Shown in pieces: positions 11,910 to 24,147 of a DNA stretch of 64,000 nt (its first letter is position 1; each line of letters starts with the position of its first letter). The notes beneath the pieces are model-generated. The model was not told the DNA's origin and searched no databases. It saw nothing but the letters and a program-made list of their open reading frames with translations. A program made the position numbers and the translations under genes. The stretch is from Cryptomeria japonica. Lineage: Eukaryota; Streptophyta; Pinopsida; Cupressales; Cupressaceae. The stretch spans positions 21,330,260 to 21,394,259 of the forward strand of contig NC_081409.1 of NCBI RefSeq assembly GCF_030272615.1, in the 5' to 3' direction.

Positions 11910-12084
11910 GATTATATTTTCCTAAGTTAATAGTTAATTATTAATGCTCAATCGTGTAATATATTGTATCCTAAGTTTCTAGTTAGAAACTTTCTATTTG
12001 TAATTTCTTTGTAATCTATTTATTGAGAATTCTTGCTCTCTGTAAATATCAATATAAGATGTTTACCAATTACTCTCCAGTAAT
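11904..12084 (+). repeat. 3' LTR of copia element
   Basis: Partner of 6786-6966, colinear without indels and with about eight substitutions. Confidence 0.88.
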
Positions 12085-12089
12085 ATAAA

Positions 12090-12449
12090 AACCAAATAGG
12101 CCGACTTACTAAAAATAGCAGGTGAATATTTTTAGTCATTTCAAACTTTGGGCTATCCTACACCTCATAAGTGTCATCATGTACTCCAAAACCACTAATG
12201 AAAAGTACAAAACAAAAGGAAAACACTATTTTTGGGTGATGCAAGATTGCCCTTACCCCAGTGGATGCTCCTACATCAGACACACAGGGTAATTTGAGAA
12301 GTGACCTTGTCACATCTCAGGTGTTTGAGGAAAACCAAGAGGAAGTCCCTATCAACCCAAATTTACTCAGCATTCAGTCTTCATCATTCCTTCTCAAAAA
12401 CTCCCTCAAATCTGCAACAAAACACTTAATATGGTCTACTCAAATTTGC
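12090..12449. other. Short non-coding spacer
   Basis: No gene or repeat recognised. The lower limit of the following LTR is uncertain, so part of this stretch may belong to it. Confidence 0.4.
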
Positions 12450-13149
12450 AATAATTCCCTCTTAGATCTGCTCGAGAATGGCTCCCAAGTTCACTCCAAT
12501 ATACCTCAAAAATCTGCCTCAATATTCTGCTATCATATTTCTTCGAGAACTGCTCTTTATCATCCTCACAAATCTGATAGAAGCTCTCTTCTAAAACTGC
12601 TCAAGACTGATGTATATCTCCTTAAATCTGCTTGTAATCTGAAAGATTTTCAATAATTTATTGCATACTATATCTCATTTCCTTGTTTTATACCCCACAA
12701 GATGTCACTTCACCCAAACAGGGGCGACTCTTCACAAGGGTCGGCCACACTTGGAATTAAACAATTTATTTTATTTTAATACTTTAAGGAGGGTCGGCCC
12801 AAACAAAACACTATTTATTTTCATTTTAACATGCCATATTGGGTTCTAAAGCGTGAGGTCGGCCCTCAACAAAGATGAAATTATTTAATTTGATTTTAGT
12901 TTTATATGCAAGTCCGTCAGCATAGATTTAATTTTGTCTTGGGCACCAATAAGGAGGTTGGTCGGCATTACACGTGTATTTTATTCTTGTCATGCATATC
13001 AAAGGAAGTCGGCCAGTATTAGGAAGAGCCTTCAAAATTTACCAAGGTGTGGTTGGCCAACATATAAACTTAAACTTTAAACTTGTGTTTGCATATACTT
13101 AAACTTGTATGAATGTCAATACTTGGTTAACATATATATATATATCTGT

Positions 13150-13609
13150 GTTGCATGGGTACCCGTACCCAACCCCCCTGAACGCGTACCGGAGACTGGT
13201 ACGCGTCTCTCGTACCGGAGACCCATCAGGAGACGTCTCTACATATAGGAGACTCCACGTCAACGAACCCTCCCGTCTCCACCCTAAATAACACGTGCAA
13301 AAGTCAAAAAGTTTGACGCAATGCATGGGCAGAAGCAAAAACCACTAACATGAGCCCCATTTTCAGACATTTGTATGACATTTTGATTTGACTCATTTCA
13401 CATTTGTGTACTTAAACTTCAAAGTGAATGTTAATTCTTGTTTTGAAAGTTCAATGTCATTATATTTTCAGATTTTCTATTAATTATTAAATTATATTTT
13501 TAAAAAAATTGGCGTCTCCAAGTACCCCCGTCTCCTATTTTGAAAAAATAGCCGTACCGGTACCGGTACCAGCCTCCAACGTCTTCAAGTACCCCCGTAC
13601 CCATGCAAC
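13150..13609. mobile_element. MITE with GTTGCATGGGTAC inverted ends
   Basis: The left end is GTTGCATGGGTACCCGTACC and the right end is the inverse, ...GTACCCATGCAAC. Each terminal part (about 100 bp) is built from GGAGAC/GTCTCC and GTACC hexamers, while the centre is AT-rich. It has no ORF. It lies between (TA)n tracts at about 13131-13146 and 13614-13633, and the sister LTR at 16150-17010 lacks it, which proves insertion. The layout resembles the element at 4189-4574. Confidence 0.8.
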
Positions 13610-13613
13610 CTTG

Positions 13614-13633
13614 ATATATATATATATATATAT
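13614..13633. repeat. TA microsatellite
   Basis: Alternating TA tract next to the MITE. A similar tract borders the other side, so the MITE entered a TA repeat. Confidence 0.85.
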
Positions 13634-14289
13634 CAATTAGTGGCCTTTCGCCTTTGTCTATGCTCTCCATACCTTTGACATCAATGATGATATTTCCATT
13701 AGTCTTGGACAACAATTTCCTTCGACATTTATGGGAACAATCATGTCACCTTTGACATCAATGACAATATGTCAAACAATCTCTCCCTTTGTCATTGATG
13801 TCAAGCTTGCCACCAAATTGTCTGTGAATATGGTATGAATATATAGTTTCCCATGTCTCTAACTCTCTCCCCTTTCTCTAACTCTTCCCCTTTAACATCA
13901 ACAGCAAAGGGATGTCCAATATTTTTACAAAGAAGACTCCTTTCTATAATACTTCCTCTTGACATCAATGGCATCATTTTATTTTATTTTGCAGTAACTC
14001 CCCCTCATCCTGAAATCAATGGCAATGAGATGCTCATTACCTTCATGCATTAGCTGATCTATCTTTCAATTGTCTTCTCCATAGAGCTAAAAGGTAATAC
14101 AATTTGTGTTTCTCCTCAGATTTGTGCATGAAGTGCATTTTACACAATCATGGATTCTTCCTTCTCATTATCTTGCTCTTCCTTCCTTTTCCAAACTCTT
14201 GTAGATTTCCCCTTTTGTTTGGCCAAGGTATTCTCTTTCATCTTTTGTCTAGGTTGTTTCAGAAAATCACTTCTACAAAATCAGGCTAT

Positions 14290-16110
14290 ATGTCCATAAT
14301 TGTTGCATTTATAACTTACAACATTATAATCCACTAAAGGGCCAAACTTATTATATTTCCATCTTGAAAACCCATAAAAATTTTAATTTTTGTTCCAACC
14401 ATAATTATATCTCACATTGCACCAATCAAAAAAAATTATATCTCACATTGCTCTAAAATCTCTTCCCTTTTAACCAAACAAATTACATGAAAAATAATAA
14501 CCAAAGAAGGAATAATAGAACCTAGGTGCATGAGTTTGTCTTGATGAGAAGTGCTTCCTGACCATGTTATTTTTAGCTTTTGAACATATGCTTGGCTTCT
14601 AGTTCACCATTTTGCTGATTTCATCTTTGATGTGACTTTTAAGGACATCGGCATACTTCTCTTCATTTGATTTCTTTGATGATCTACAACTTTATCCTTA
14701 TTCATAGCCAAAACCACTCTTATCAAACGTAGGCTTTTGAGATTTGATGATGTCATCCAAAATTTCCAAACTATTCTTGTTTTAAGTTTCTATTTAATTG
14801 AGCCATTGTCCTCTCCAATTACTTTCTTAGGGAAACAATCTTGAATTCCAGCTTTTCACAATTTTCTTCCTTTGTCTTTAGTTGGTTTCTCATCTCCTCT
14901 TCAACCCTTTTTGCTTCTACTTGAACTTTTAAATCAACAATCAATTTTTCTCATTCTTCAAGAATTTGTGTTGATTTTGCTTTGGCTTTTACTATTCTCT
15001 TGAATTTGTAATCCTTATCTTGAATTTCTTAAGTTTCTTGATGTCTCTGTAAGCATAACGGAGTTCTTCCTCAAGCTCCACTTCCCCTTCCTTTTCACTA
15101 TGCACTTCCTTTAAGTCTTTTTCTTCTTTATTTTTGTCTCTATCATCCTACAAATCTTTTTCTTCTTTCTTTTTGTCTCTATCATCCTTTGCTTCCAATG
15201 CCATGAAGAGTATTTCTTCTCTATCACTGTTTGAAATTTCTTCATCACTTTCCTCTAATGATCTATTATCTTCCCATGAATAAAGACTCTTTTTGTAATT
15301 ATGGAAATTCTTCTTTTTCTTTTTATATTGACCTTGTTTGTAGCCCTTCTTTTGTTGATGTCTTTTTCCTTTCTTTATGTAGTGATCGTCTTCATCCTTG
15401 CTGCTTTCACTCTTACCCTCCAGACACTTAGAAGCAAAATGACCTATTCTACCACAATTAAAACATTTCAATGGTTACTTACCTCAATGCTTCTCGTATC
15501 CTTTCTTTATCTTTCTCATGAAGTGATCTTCTTCATTTGTTTCATTGCTTGAGCTATCACTTGGTTCGTATGCTTTATTCTTTTCCTTCCTTGACGCTTT
15601 GAAGGCTGCCTCCTTTTTTGATGGCTTGTCTTCAGTCTTCACTTCATAGGTAGTAAGAATCCCATGCAACTTGTCATTTGTCAATTTGTCTAGATCTCTC
15701 ATTTCTTCAATCACCGAAATTTTGGAATCAAAGCTTAAAGGTAAGCACCTTAATACCTTTTGTACTATCATGGTTTCTTAAACCTCTTAACCAAGACCTC
15801 TTATTGTGTTCATGATCTCATCAACACGAAGCAAATAGAAGGCTATATTCTCTTCTTCTTCAATCTCAAGGCCTTCGAATTGTCTACAATGGGTTTAAAG
15901 TTTTGCCTTTTTCACTGTATCATCTCCTTGATGGATATTCTTCAACTCATCACACATGTCCTTAGCTGATTTGCAATGCATAAATTTTACAAACTCCAAT
16001 TCGGATAATCCACACAAAATCACATTCTTGGCTTTCACATTCTTTTCACACTCTTTCTTTCCTACCTAATCCGTTGGGTGAGTTGTAGGGGCTATGTAGC
16101 CATTTACAAC
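14290..16110 (-). pseudogene. Copia-type gag with coiled-coil extension, broken
   Basis: Read on the minus strand from about 16110. It starts with a UBN2-type gag body (FEGLEIEEEENIAFYLLRV, then MIVQKVLRCLPLSFDSKISV), followed by a charged linker and a zinc knuckle CFNCGRIGHFASKC (about 15471-15430). A Lys/Glu-rich coiled-coil extension follows, down to about 14700, ending in an IIKSQKPTF-like motif. A second, damaged knuckle (CNNYGHIA then a stop) lies near 14300. Several in-frame stops break it, for example between the segments at 15484 and 15471. It would be the RNA-packaging capsid protein. No pol follows. Confidence 0.75.
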
Positions 16111-16149
16111 CGATGGCCAAATATCATACCCTAGAGAATTCAAATAGGT

Positions 16150-17010
16150 TTCCATCCTTATGCTCTCTACTCAAGAATGCCTCTGAAGTTTGCTCCAATA
16201 TACCTCAAAAATCTGCCTCAACAATCTACTATAATATTTCTTCTAGAACTGATTTTTATCTTCCTCACAAATTTGGTAAGGTCTCTTATAAAACTGCTCA
16301 TGACTTAGGTAGATCTCCTTAAATCTGCTCCCAATCTGAAAGATATACGATAATTTCTTGCATACATCATCTCCTCCTTTCCTTGTTTTATACTTCATGT
16401 CACTTCACCAAAATGGGGCGACCCTTCACAAGGGGTGGGCCACACTTGGAATAAAACAATTTATTTTATTTTAATTCTTGAAGGAGGGTCGGCCCAAACA
16501 AAACACCATTTAGTTTCATTTTAGCACACCAAATAGGGCGCTTAAGTAAGCATGAGGTCGGCCCTTAGCAAAGATGAATTTATGTAATTTAATTTTAGTT
16601 TATATGCAAGTCGGCCATCATAGATTCAATTTTACCTTGGGCGCAATAAGGAGGTTGGCCAGTATTAGACGTATTTTATTCTTGTCATGCATACCAAAGG
16701 AAGTCAGACAGTATGAGGAAGTGTCATAGAAATATACCAAGGTCTGGTCAGCCAACATATAAACTTAAACTTTGGCATATTGTCAATGAAGGACAAAGGC
16801 GAAAGGCCACTAATCAATATCTATGCATGCATACAAACATACATACATATAATTTGTCAATGAAGGACAAAGGTGAATGGCCATTAATCAATATATATGC
16901 TCTCCATATCTTTGACATCAATGACGATATTTCTATTAATCTTGGACAACAATTGCCTTCGACATTAATGACAACAATCTTGCCACCTTTGACATCAATG
17001 ACAGTATGTC
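16150..17010 (-). repeat. 5' LTR (minus strand) of gag-only element
   Basis: Partner of 12450-13777 without the MITE. A poorly preserved primer site may lie at about 16120-16131 (ATATCATACC on the plus strand). Confidence 0.65.
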
Positions 17011-17219
17011 CAATAGGATGGAGAGGTGCCATGCAGTAATGGAAAAGGGGAGCATCCAATGTCAGAACTTTAAAGAAATATTATCACGCCTGGTGATAGG
17101 AGTTGTTTAAGAGGTATGGGTAGAATAAAAGTTGCAAAGGAAATGCTTATTCTATGATTGAGTGAATAAGTGGAGGAATGTATGGAGAATTAAATGGAGA
17201 TGGAATTGACTTGTAGATT

Positions 17220-18745
17220 CAGCTCCCTTTGGCCTGTTTTGCCGGAGCTAAATGAGTAGTTAAAGTCTAATTGGTCACCTTTTTTAAAAACTTCTAATGT
17301 TACCTATCATTATGTGCAGGGGTTTTTGCACTAGAGAGTTGTGGTCATTTAGGGATAGAGACAGGATTCTAGAGAAAGGTCCTTAAATTGGGTGATGATA
17401 ACCCTCTTTGCAAAACCCTCATACCCAAGATTCAACCTACGTACTTAGAACTTCCAGAATTTCCTGTGTGGGTGAGATTAGCCAACTTACCTCTTCATTT
17501 TTGGCTGACTTCTACATTGAAAATCATTGGCAACTCTCTAGGGAAAAGGTATTTTTGTCTCCCCTAAAAATCATAGACATGCCTTAACTTCTATAGAACA
17601 TTGGTGGAGTTAACTTTCACCCTTGGCCTCGCAATAGATATAGGTTTGAAGATAGGGAGAAAAATGTGGAAACAATCATTGGATTATGAGAATATAGGTT
17701 TTTGCTGCTCAAGTGCGCTTTGATGGGTATTTACTTGCTAACTCTACTTGAATGAGTAACAAGAAGTAAACGGTGTAACAAAATAACGGAATATAGTAAT
17801 CATTCACAACAATGTTGCCAAAAAGATATGAAATTCCATTCATTCACAGGAGTTCATACATGGGGTCCTTGACCATGTATACAATGAGAGATATATAGAA
17901 TAGCCAATGGTGGTTGAGAACGCCAACCGTTGGTACTACCAACTGACAACAGTTTGTCAGAAAATAACTTTTTAATTACAAAGCAACTTATTTTTATTAT
18001 TTATGAACTGCAATGGGGTCCATCTAGCAGATGAATGAAAAAAAGTAAAAGGATACACAAGTAGGGCTTCTTGGCGGAAGAATGTTGCACCACATCATCA
18101 ATCGGTAGGTGGTTCTTTATCTAAGCCAAATGTCCAAGGGAACAATGAAAAAAAGACAAGCAGGGTAAGGTGGAGGATGCTTGTATGGTGAAAAAATCAC
18201 GGATGTTGTGAAAGATAGTGAGCCTAAGGAGCAGTCTATAGTGTTGAGTGCTAGAGAAGGTTAACTCCCTAGGGCTAGAAGTAACTGAAGGTAATATTAA
18301 GACAGGTTGCTCAGAGCTTGAAAAGACTGAGCTCCTTAAATTATTGCTGGATCTTCAGCTAATCAAGCTGAATGTTCAAAGCTGCAACCATTGTCTGAGG
18401 TAGATCCCCTCTCTTCAAAGGAGAATTTCCCTTCAAAAACTAGAGGTAGAAGTGCAGAAAAATTAGGGTATTATATTGAATCTTTGAAAAATGGAGTACA
18501 GACAACAGTAGTGAACCACTAAAATAAAGTAAATCTCTTCAATTCATATGACTTTAAGATCACATGATAAGAGTAGATGATTTAATATAGAGTAGGTCTT
18601 ATAAGATGTAGTGGGGGGTGTAGGGTGTGTTTTTGGGATGGGCTTCTACAGTTGTCGAGTCTTGGCCCTTATTGACATTATTGTATGTACTAAGTATTCC
18701 CAAAGGTTGGGCCCCAATCGAAACACCAGTTATTTCATCAAAAAA
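17220..18745 (+). pseudogene. Degenerate LINE fragment with DUF4283-type ORF1
   Basis: Around 17440-17560 the plus strand reads LELPEFPVWVRLANLPLHFW followed by LKIIGNSLGK, matching the DUF4283 domain of plant L1 ORF1. QSLDYENIGFCC near 17690 matches the end of that domain before its zinc knuckle. Later sequence is too eroded to read. The 3' end at about 18700-18745 (TTGGGCCCC ... TTTCATCAAAAAA) resembles that of the LINE ending at 43265. ORF2 is absent, so the copy has a large internal deletion. The 5' limit is uncertain. Confidence 0.6.
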
Positions 18746-18910
18746 TGGAACTCTTACATTTTGTTATAAGTGAATGCCATTGTAAAAAACTTTGCATATA
18801 TCAATTTTTACATCCTTTGTTTTATAAAAAGTAACTCTTAAAAAAATCTCAAATTAATATCTATCTTAATATAACTCCTCATTAAAAAGTAACGACTCCC
18901 GTATGTACAA

Positions 18911-19145
18911 GTTATCTTTTTGTTTTTTTGATCGATAAAAGGCTGAGGCCAAAGAATTTTATTAATTTAAAAATAGATAGATTTACATTTACACCTCCAT
19001 TCGGTGTGGGCATCGATAGGAAAGAATGGAGGGAAGAAAACCTCTGGTCTAGCCCAGATCCTTCAAGGATCAGAAAAATTAAGAATGCAATACAAAATGG
19101 AGATGCAAGATAACAAAAGGAACTTGTCCCAAATAATGAAGATAG
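18911..19145 (-). other. LINE 3' UTR end and poly(A) tail
   Basis: The plus strand shows GTTATCTTTTTGTTTTTTTG followed by ATCGATAAAAGGCTGAGGCC. Read on the minus strand this is a typical plant L1 3' end followed by an A-rich tail. The LINE UTR continues to 19145, where solo LTR B appears to be inserted. Confidence 0.75.
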
Positions 19146-21597
19146 TGTTTAGAAATCCTCTATGTGAAGATGAGCAGCCGGTTGCCCATCTCTTGGGGTG
19201 ATGCTGCCATTTGTGGGCGGCAATTCTTACAATTCCTGAAACACGTGGTTAGGCATGCTCTGCTCCTTATGCTGCACAAAATCTTGAGAAAATCTTTCTC
19301 CAGAATGTTAGGACAAGGAAAACCGAACAGGAAACTTATACAATATATCATACCTGCCTGGATGGTCACCCTGTTAGGATACACAGCTCAAAATATTAGT
19401 CTCAAAAAGAACAACCTCCAAATACATAATGCGAGAATGATTACCCATCGAAGAGCATAAACTCAATAAATATTTACGAGGCAGATTCCCTAAATGTTTC
19501 TGCAGAGGGATCGCTGGGAGCTACCATCCTAAGAAAATGGTTCGAGAGCCATCAAGGCCCTTATTGAGTGTAATGGGAAAGCTTTAAGTATATCAAGCAT
19601 GCCCTTAAGAATTTTGGTAAATCCTTGAAACTTCCACCGACATCAAAAACCTAAAAGTTATCGACCAAACCAAAGCCATCAGATGTACACATTAACCTCT
19701 CCCCGAAATATCTAGTTTTACCGAAATGGTACACCTGTTGAATCGAAGAGACCTGTCGATGATTCATTGATAAGATGATTTATCAAATAGACTTGGGCCT
19801 CGATGAACTTCAAAAGGGACTTATCGAGAGCGTTATTTTTCATTGATAGAAGGGGTATCGAGGAAACCAAAGGAGGTTTCGTCGATGAAGCAAGGCTACC
19901 GAAGAAACTACGGTATCGGTCATTGAAGAAGATAGTTCTACCGAAATGATGAGATCGAAGAAACTTGGGAAGGTTTCATCGATAAGACAATTCGAGAGAA
20001 GAAGGGTGTCGAAGAGATACTAAGGATATTGGCCGACAGTGACAGTTTCATCGAAAGGCAAAGGGTCGATAAAACATAAGAGATTTTCATCAATATGAAA
20101 AGGGTATCTAGGGAAAGGGAGCATCGATGAACTCTAAAGGGACTCATCAAAAGCAATGATTCCCCCGAAAGAGGATATCGAAGAAAGCAGAGACGGTTTT
20201 CGTCAACGGGAAAAGGCTACCGAGGAAATAATACGATCGACGCAACATGAAGGAAGCTTACCGAAAGAAGCGTTCTTATCGAAAGAATGATTTCGATCAA
20301 ACAGAGGGAGGCTACATCGATTAAAGATATCGATAAGAATATGAGTTTCGAGGAGGCTAAAAGGCAAGTTACCAATGTGTGGTTTTACCGATGCAACTTT
20401 ATCGAGGAGGGTAACCGATGAGCTCATCGATGAAAAAATGAAATCATCAAAAGAAAGATGGCCTCGATGAAACAATAAACCCATTCATCGAAGGAGTGTA
20501 GTGATGTCGATAGAGAAGGTATTTCGATGGAAGGATAAAGGAAGTCACCGAAGCCCAAGGTTTCTACGACATAAAGATATCCGGATTCAAATAGTATCGA
20601 TGAGACCCAACGATGTCTCATCGATATAGAAGGGCCATCGAAGAAAGGAAACGTCGATGAACTTCAGACAGGACTATCGAAGATGGTAATTCCATCGACA
20701 AAAGATATTGAGGAAAGCGGAGATGGTTTTCATCGTCGGGAAAAGGTGTATCGAGGAGATAATACCATCGGTACTAAGGGACTCACCGAAAGAAACGTTC
20801 TCATTGAAAGAAAAAGTTCGATCAAACAAAAAAGAAGTTACATCGACAAAAGATATCAATGAGGAGATAGGTTTAGAGGAGGCTAAAAGGCCTGTCTCCG
20901 ATATGCGTTGTTTCGCCAATACCACTTTATTGGTGGAAGACGATAGGAGAGGATGGAAAGGCTTCGTTGAGACAATAGATCCATTCATCGACGGGCATAG
21001 TGATATCAATGGAAGAGGTATTTCGGTGGAAAAGTAAAGGTCACCGAAGCCCAAGGTTTCTTCGACATAAAGATATCCGGATTCAAATAGTATCGATGAG
21101 ACCCAACGATGTCTCATCGATATAGAAGGGCCCTCGAATAAAGGAAACGCCAATGAACTTCAAAGGGGACTCATTGAAGACAGTAAATCCATCGACAAAA
21201 GATATTGAGGAAAGCGGAGAGGTTTTCATCGACGGGAAAAGGTCTTCGAGGAGATAATACCAACAGTACAAAGGGACTTCACCGAAAGAAACGTTCTCAT
21301 TGAAAGGAAAAGGTCAATCAAACAAAAAGAAGTTACATCGACAAAAGATATCGATGAGGAAATAGGTTTCGAGGAGGCTAAAGGGCATGTCTCAAATATG
21401 CGTTGTTTCGCCGATACAACTTTATTGGTGGAAGACGACAAGAGAGGATAAAGAAAGGCTTCGGTGAGACAATAGATCCATGCATCGACGGGGCATAGTA
21501 GTATCGATGGAAGAAGTATTTCAGTGGAAAACTAAAGGAGGTCGTCGAAGCCCAAGGTTTCTTCGACATAAAACCCGATGGATATCAGATAGGTAAT
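19146..21597 (-). mobile_element. Probable solo LTR B with ATCGAT-rich tandem array
   Basis: This stretch interrupts the LINE 3' UTR. The best boundaries are TGTTTAG at 19146 and GATATCA ending 21597, flanked by GATAG at 19141-19145 and 21598-21602. The 5-bp match was one of many tested start/end pairs and could be chance, so the exact limits are tentative. On the minus strand it would start TGATATCC with the array in its 5' part and end TAAACA, as in the related LTRs. No coding region. Confidence 0.5.
19640..21590. repeat. About 500-bp tandem repeats rich in ATCGAT/TCGA motifs
   Basis: The landmark CCATTCATCG occurs at 20481 and 20981 and a variant occurs at 21478, giving a period of 497-500 bp. 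Long stretches between them match (for example TATCGATGAGACCCAACGAT and CCGAAGCCCAAGGTTTC). A more diverged copy precedes them. Within each unit, ATCGATGA, TCGAAGAAA and CATCGA recur every 20-40 bases, including the palindrome ATCGAT. The short ORFs over it are by-products. Confidence 0.85.
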
Positions 21598-21602
21598 GGT
21601 GA

Positions 21603-21879
21603 GGAGGCAGCCCTAGCGACCGAATACAGTATTTCTATGAATGAAGGAAATACTTGATCGAAGTGATATTCGAAACAGCAGTGATAGTTAACGGTTATGT
21701 GTTGAAAAGCCAATATTTAAACTGAATGCTTGCCTGAGTATCTATACGAAAATACAGGGGGCAAGAAGAGGAATAAATAAGGGGGTTAAAACAGAGTCTA
21801 GGCAGGAGAAACATAAGGGGATGAAAGGAGGAACATGCTAACAACCACTTAGGACACGAAAACAAAAGAGGGGGTTGCC
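21603..21879 (-). other. LINE 3' UTR, upstream part
   Basis: Untranslated sequence between the RNase H stop at 21880 and the insertion point of solo LTR B. No other feature seen. Confidence 0.6.
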
Positions 21880-23217
21880 TTAAGGTGGCACAGACAGGAG
21901 ATTGATGCCATCGGCTCCCAAGTTGGCCAACTCATCCGCTCTCTTATTGCCCTCCCTATAGATATGATTGACTATGAACCTATCAAAATCTCTGCACAAG
22001 TCGAGAGCTTTTGACAACAAAGTATTTAGTCTCCAACTGGGCATACTACCTTTCCTCAGAGCATTGACAATTATACCTGAATCACCTTCAATTTCCAAGT
22101 TCTTAGCTCCTAGTTTCCTGCATAAATGCAGACCCTCCACCAGGGCCATAAGTTCCGCCTAATTGTTGGTGTTGATGCCAACCGGAGAGGCAAGGGTTGC
22201 TAGTTCCTTGCCTTCCCAATTATGCATAACACATCCGATCCCTGCTTGCCTTGGGTTGCCACGGGATGCCCCATCAAAGTTTAGCTTCAACCACCCTTCG
22301 CTTGGGGGCTGCCATCTGCATGCTTCCCTTGATCGTAGACTTGCAAAAGGACCCTCTCCTACAAAGGGAGGAAAGGATAAGCCTTCCCAGCGTTTTTTCA
22401 TCTTTTCATCCCAATGAGTGATAGAGGCATTCTTCAATGTGCTTGACGACAGTCGGTTGTTCATGAGCTCAGTGATAGCTAACTCTATCCTGTTAATGAT
22501 TCTGGGAACCTATAGTTTTTCATTCTTAAAGAGACGTCTATTTCTCTCCTTCCATAGTTCCCACGTAATGGAAGAAGGAAGAGCTGTCCATAAACCTTCA
22601 AAGAGACAGCCACGCCTGAGGAAAGGCCATGTCTTGAGCATTCCAAAGATGGTGTGGGGGAAGGCCGCAGACCATTCAAGTTTGTTGGTGAACCAGATCC
22701 AGCATTTGTGAGCAAAGGGGCAGTTAAGGAGGATATGATTGGTGTCTTCCTCCTCTGCCTCGCAAAGAGGACATCTACTAGGGCCCTCATAGCCCATCCT
22801 CTTGAATTTGTCCGTAGTTAGGAGCTTATTCTGAATCGCAAGCCAAGAGAAGATGCCTGCCTTTGGTAGACAATATTTATCCCAACACAGTTTCAAGGGA
22901 AGCTCAGTCGCAGGTCTTAAAAACGCTTTGGAGATGTGAGAGTACCCGTCCCTGGAGTTGTATTCCCCCTTTAGGGAACCGTCCCATATGAGCTTATCCT
23001 CTTCATGACTAAAGACTATGTTCCTTGATTTGAGAATGGTCATAAGAATATGTTTGCCTCTTTCCGAGATAACCTCATCAACCTTCTCGATCCACTGCCA
23101 ACCAACCCCATCCTCTAAAGGGGAAATATAGTTGTTTAACAGGGAGCCTCTATGAGATTCCAGAAGGAAACGAGTAGCACCGAAGTCATGGATTTTATCA
23201 ATGGCCTTATACCCACC
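21880..23217 (-). pseudogene. LINE ORF2 C-terminal part: zinc region and RNase H
   Basis: Minus-strand coding continues the LINE ORF2 from the insertion site at 23217. It contains the zf-RVT region (CPLCEAEEEDTNHILLNC then FAHKCW, about 22780-22700). RNase H follows, with FDGASRGNPRQAG, AELMALVEGLHL, IEGDSGI and NKRADELANLGA supplying the acidic active-site residues (about 22280-21910). Two in-frame stops lie at 22510-22512 and 22159-22161; the second sits where related proteins have Gln before AELMAL, so CAG to TAG is likely. The RNase H would remove RNA during target-primed reverse transcription. Not functional here. Confidence 0.9.
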
Positions 23218-24147
23218 TGTTAGTGAACAGATTTGCTCTTTGTTTTTAAATGATTAATTTTAAAACTCTGTTACCTTCTTTTAAGAACAAATGGTTCACT
23301 GAACAGTTGGGTAAGTGTTTGTTCAAATCACTTCCCTCTGAATTTTTGCCTATGTACAGCTCCTTATCTAGATTTTTCATAAATTGTGCTTTTGTTTTTA
23401 TTTATATCCAAATGAAAAGCTTTTAACCAGAAAGCATGTAAGGCCGCCTATTTCATTCTTGGATGAAAGGCTATAACTCTCCTCATATCTCATAAATAAT
23501 GGAAACTATTTTCTTAATTTTCAAAGTATGTAACTACAGCAACTGAAACAAAGTTCAATACACTTCTTCCAAATAAAGACGAACAAATTCAAGGAAAATA
23601 AATCCACCCGCAAACATGAATCTTTTCCAGAGTAAACAATACATTCAAAGGAAAGAACATCAGAGGAATAATGAAAAACTGCAATGAAATGATCAAATAC
23701 TGTTACTTGATCGGATGAACATATGCAAAGACATGTTATCTATTTGGATTCAAAATACACAGATCTTTCTGCTCCCCAAAAACAATATGATCAGATTTCA
23801 TATATATATCTTTATGTAATCAAAGACACAATGATACATCTGCCAATCTTTTTCCACCACAGATCTCAACCATCTGATTCTTCCTTTGATTAAGAACCGA
23901 AAATATCAAAAAAAACCACTCCGTCGAAGTTTACAGAATTAGTTACTAAAATCTAACCCCTCTACCATCTGTTTTACTTAATTTATAGTCCAAACGGGGG
24001 AGGTCTCCCTGAAAACTCGACCACTCCCCGATAAAACAGTTACAAAACCAACAGAAAGTATTTTGGGACAGTTGTCCAAAAGTTTTTGCATAACTATGAA
24101 AAATGTTTTAAAAATAAAGAAAACTAGCCCTAAGTGGATGCGTTATG

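Larger units (their letters stand above)
6786..12084 (+). mobile_element. Ty1-copia retrotransposon, complete but inactivated
   Basis: Two 181-bp LTRs (6786-6966 and 11904-12084) bracket a leader, gag, protease, integrase, reverse transcriptase and RNase H in copia order. A primer site TGGTATCAAAGC follows the 5' LTR and a purine tract precedes the 3' LTR. The flanks are ATAAA on both sides (6781-6785, 12085-12089). The LTRs begin TATTAAG rather than TG. By hand they differ at about 8 of 181 positions, indicating an old insertion. Gag and pol carry multiple stops and frameshifts. Confidence 0.93.
12450..13777 (-). repeat. 3' LTR (minus strand) of gag-only element
   Basis: Pairs with 16150-17010 and includes repeated GTCGGCC motifs and TTGACATCAATGA motifs. 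A MITE inserted in its TA microsatellite separates the two halves. Ends are estimated from where the two copies stop matching. Confidence 0.65.
12450..17010 (-). mobile_element. Copia-type element carrying only gag (TR-GAG-like)
   Basis: Two related long repeats (about 12450-13777, which contains a 460-bp MITE, and about 16150-17010) share the order CTCCAATATACCTCAAAAAT ... CTTTGACATCAATGAC. Between them the minus strand encodes a copia-type gag, but no protease, integrase or reverse transcriptase was found. Removing the MITE makes the two LTRs nearly equal (about 868 and 861 bp). Outer boundaries are approximate and no target duplication was established. The structure matches terminal-repeat elements that keep only GAG, or a deletion derivative. 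Confidence 0.68.

Noticed and set aside
20674..21153. 159-codon minus-strand ORF
   Set aside because: Covers the ATCGAT-rich tandem array; its repeated peptide mirrors the DNA repeat.
19367..21860. Alternative limits for solo LTR B (TGTTAGG at 19372 to GCTAACA near 21840)
   Set aside because: The flanks CACCC and ACCAC do not match, so GATAG-flanked limits were preferred, with low confidence.
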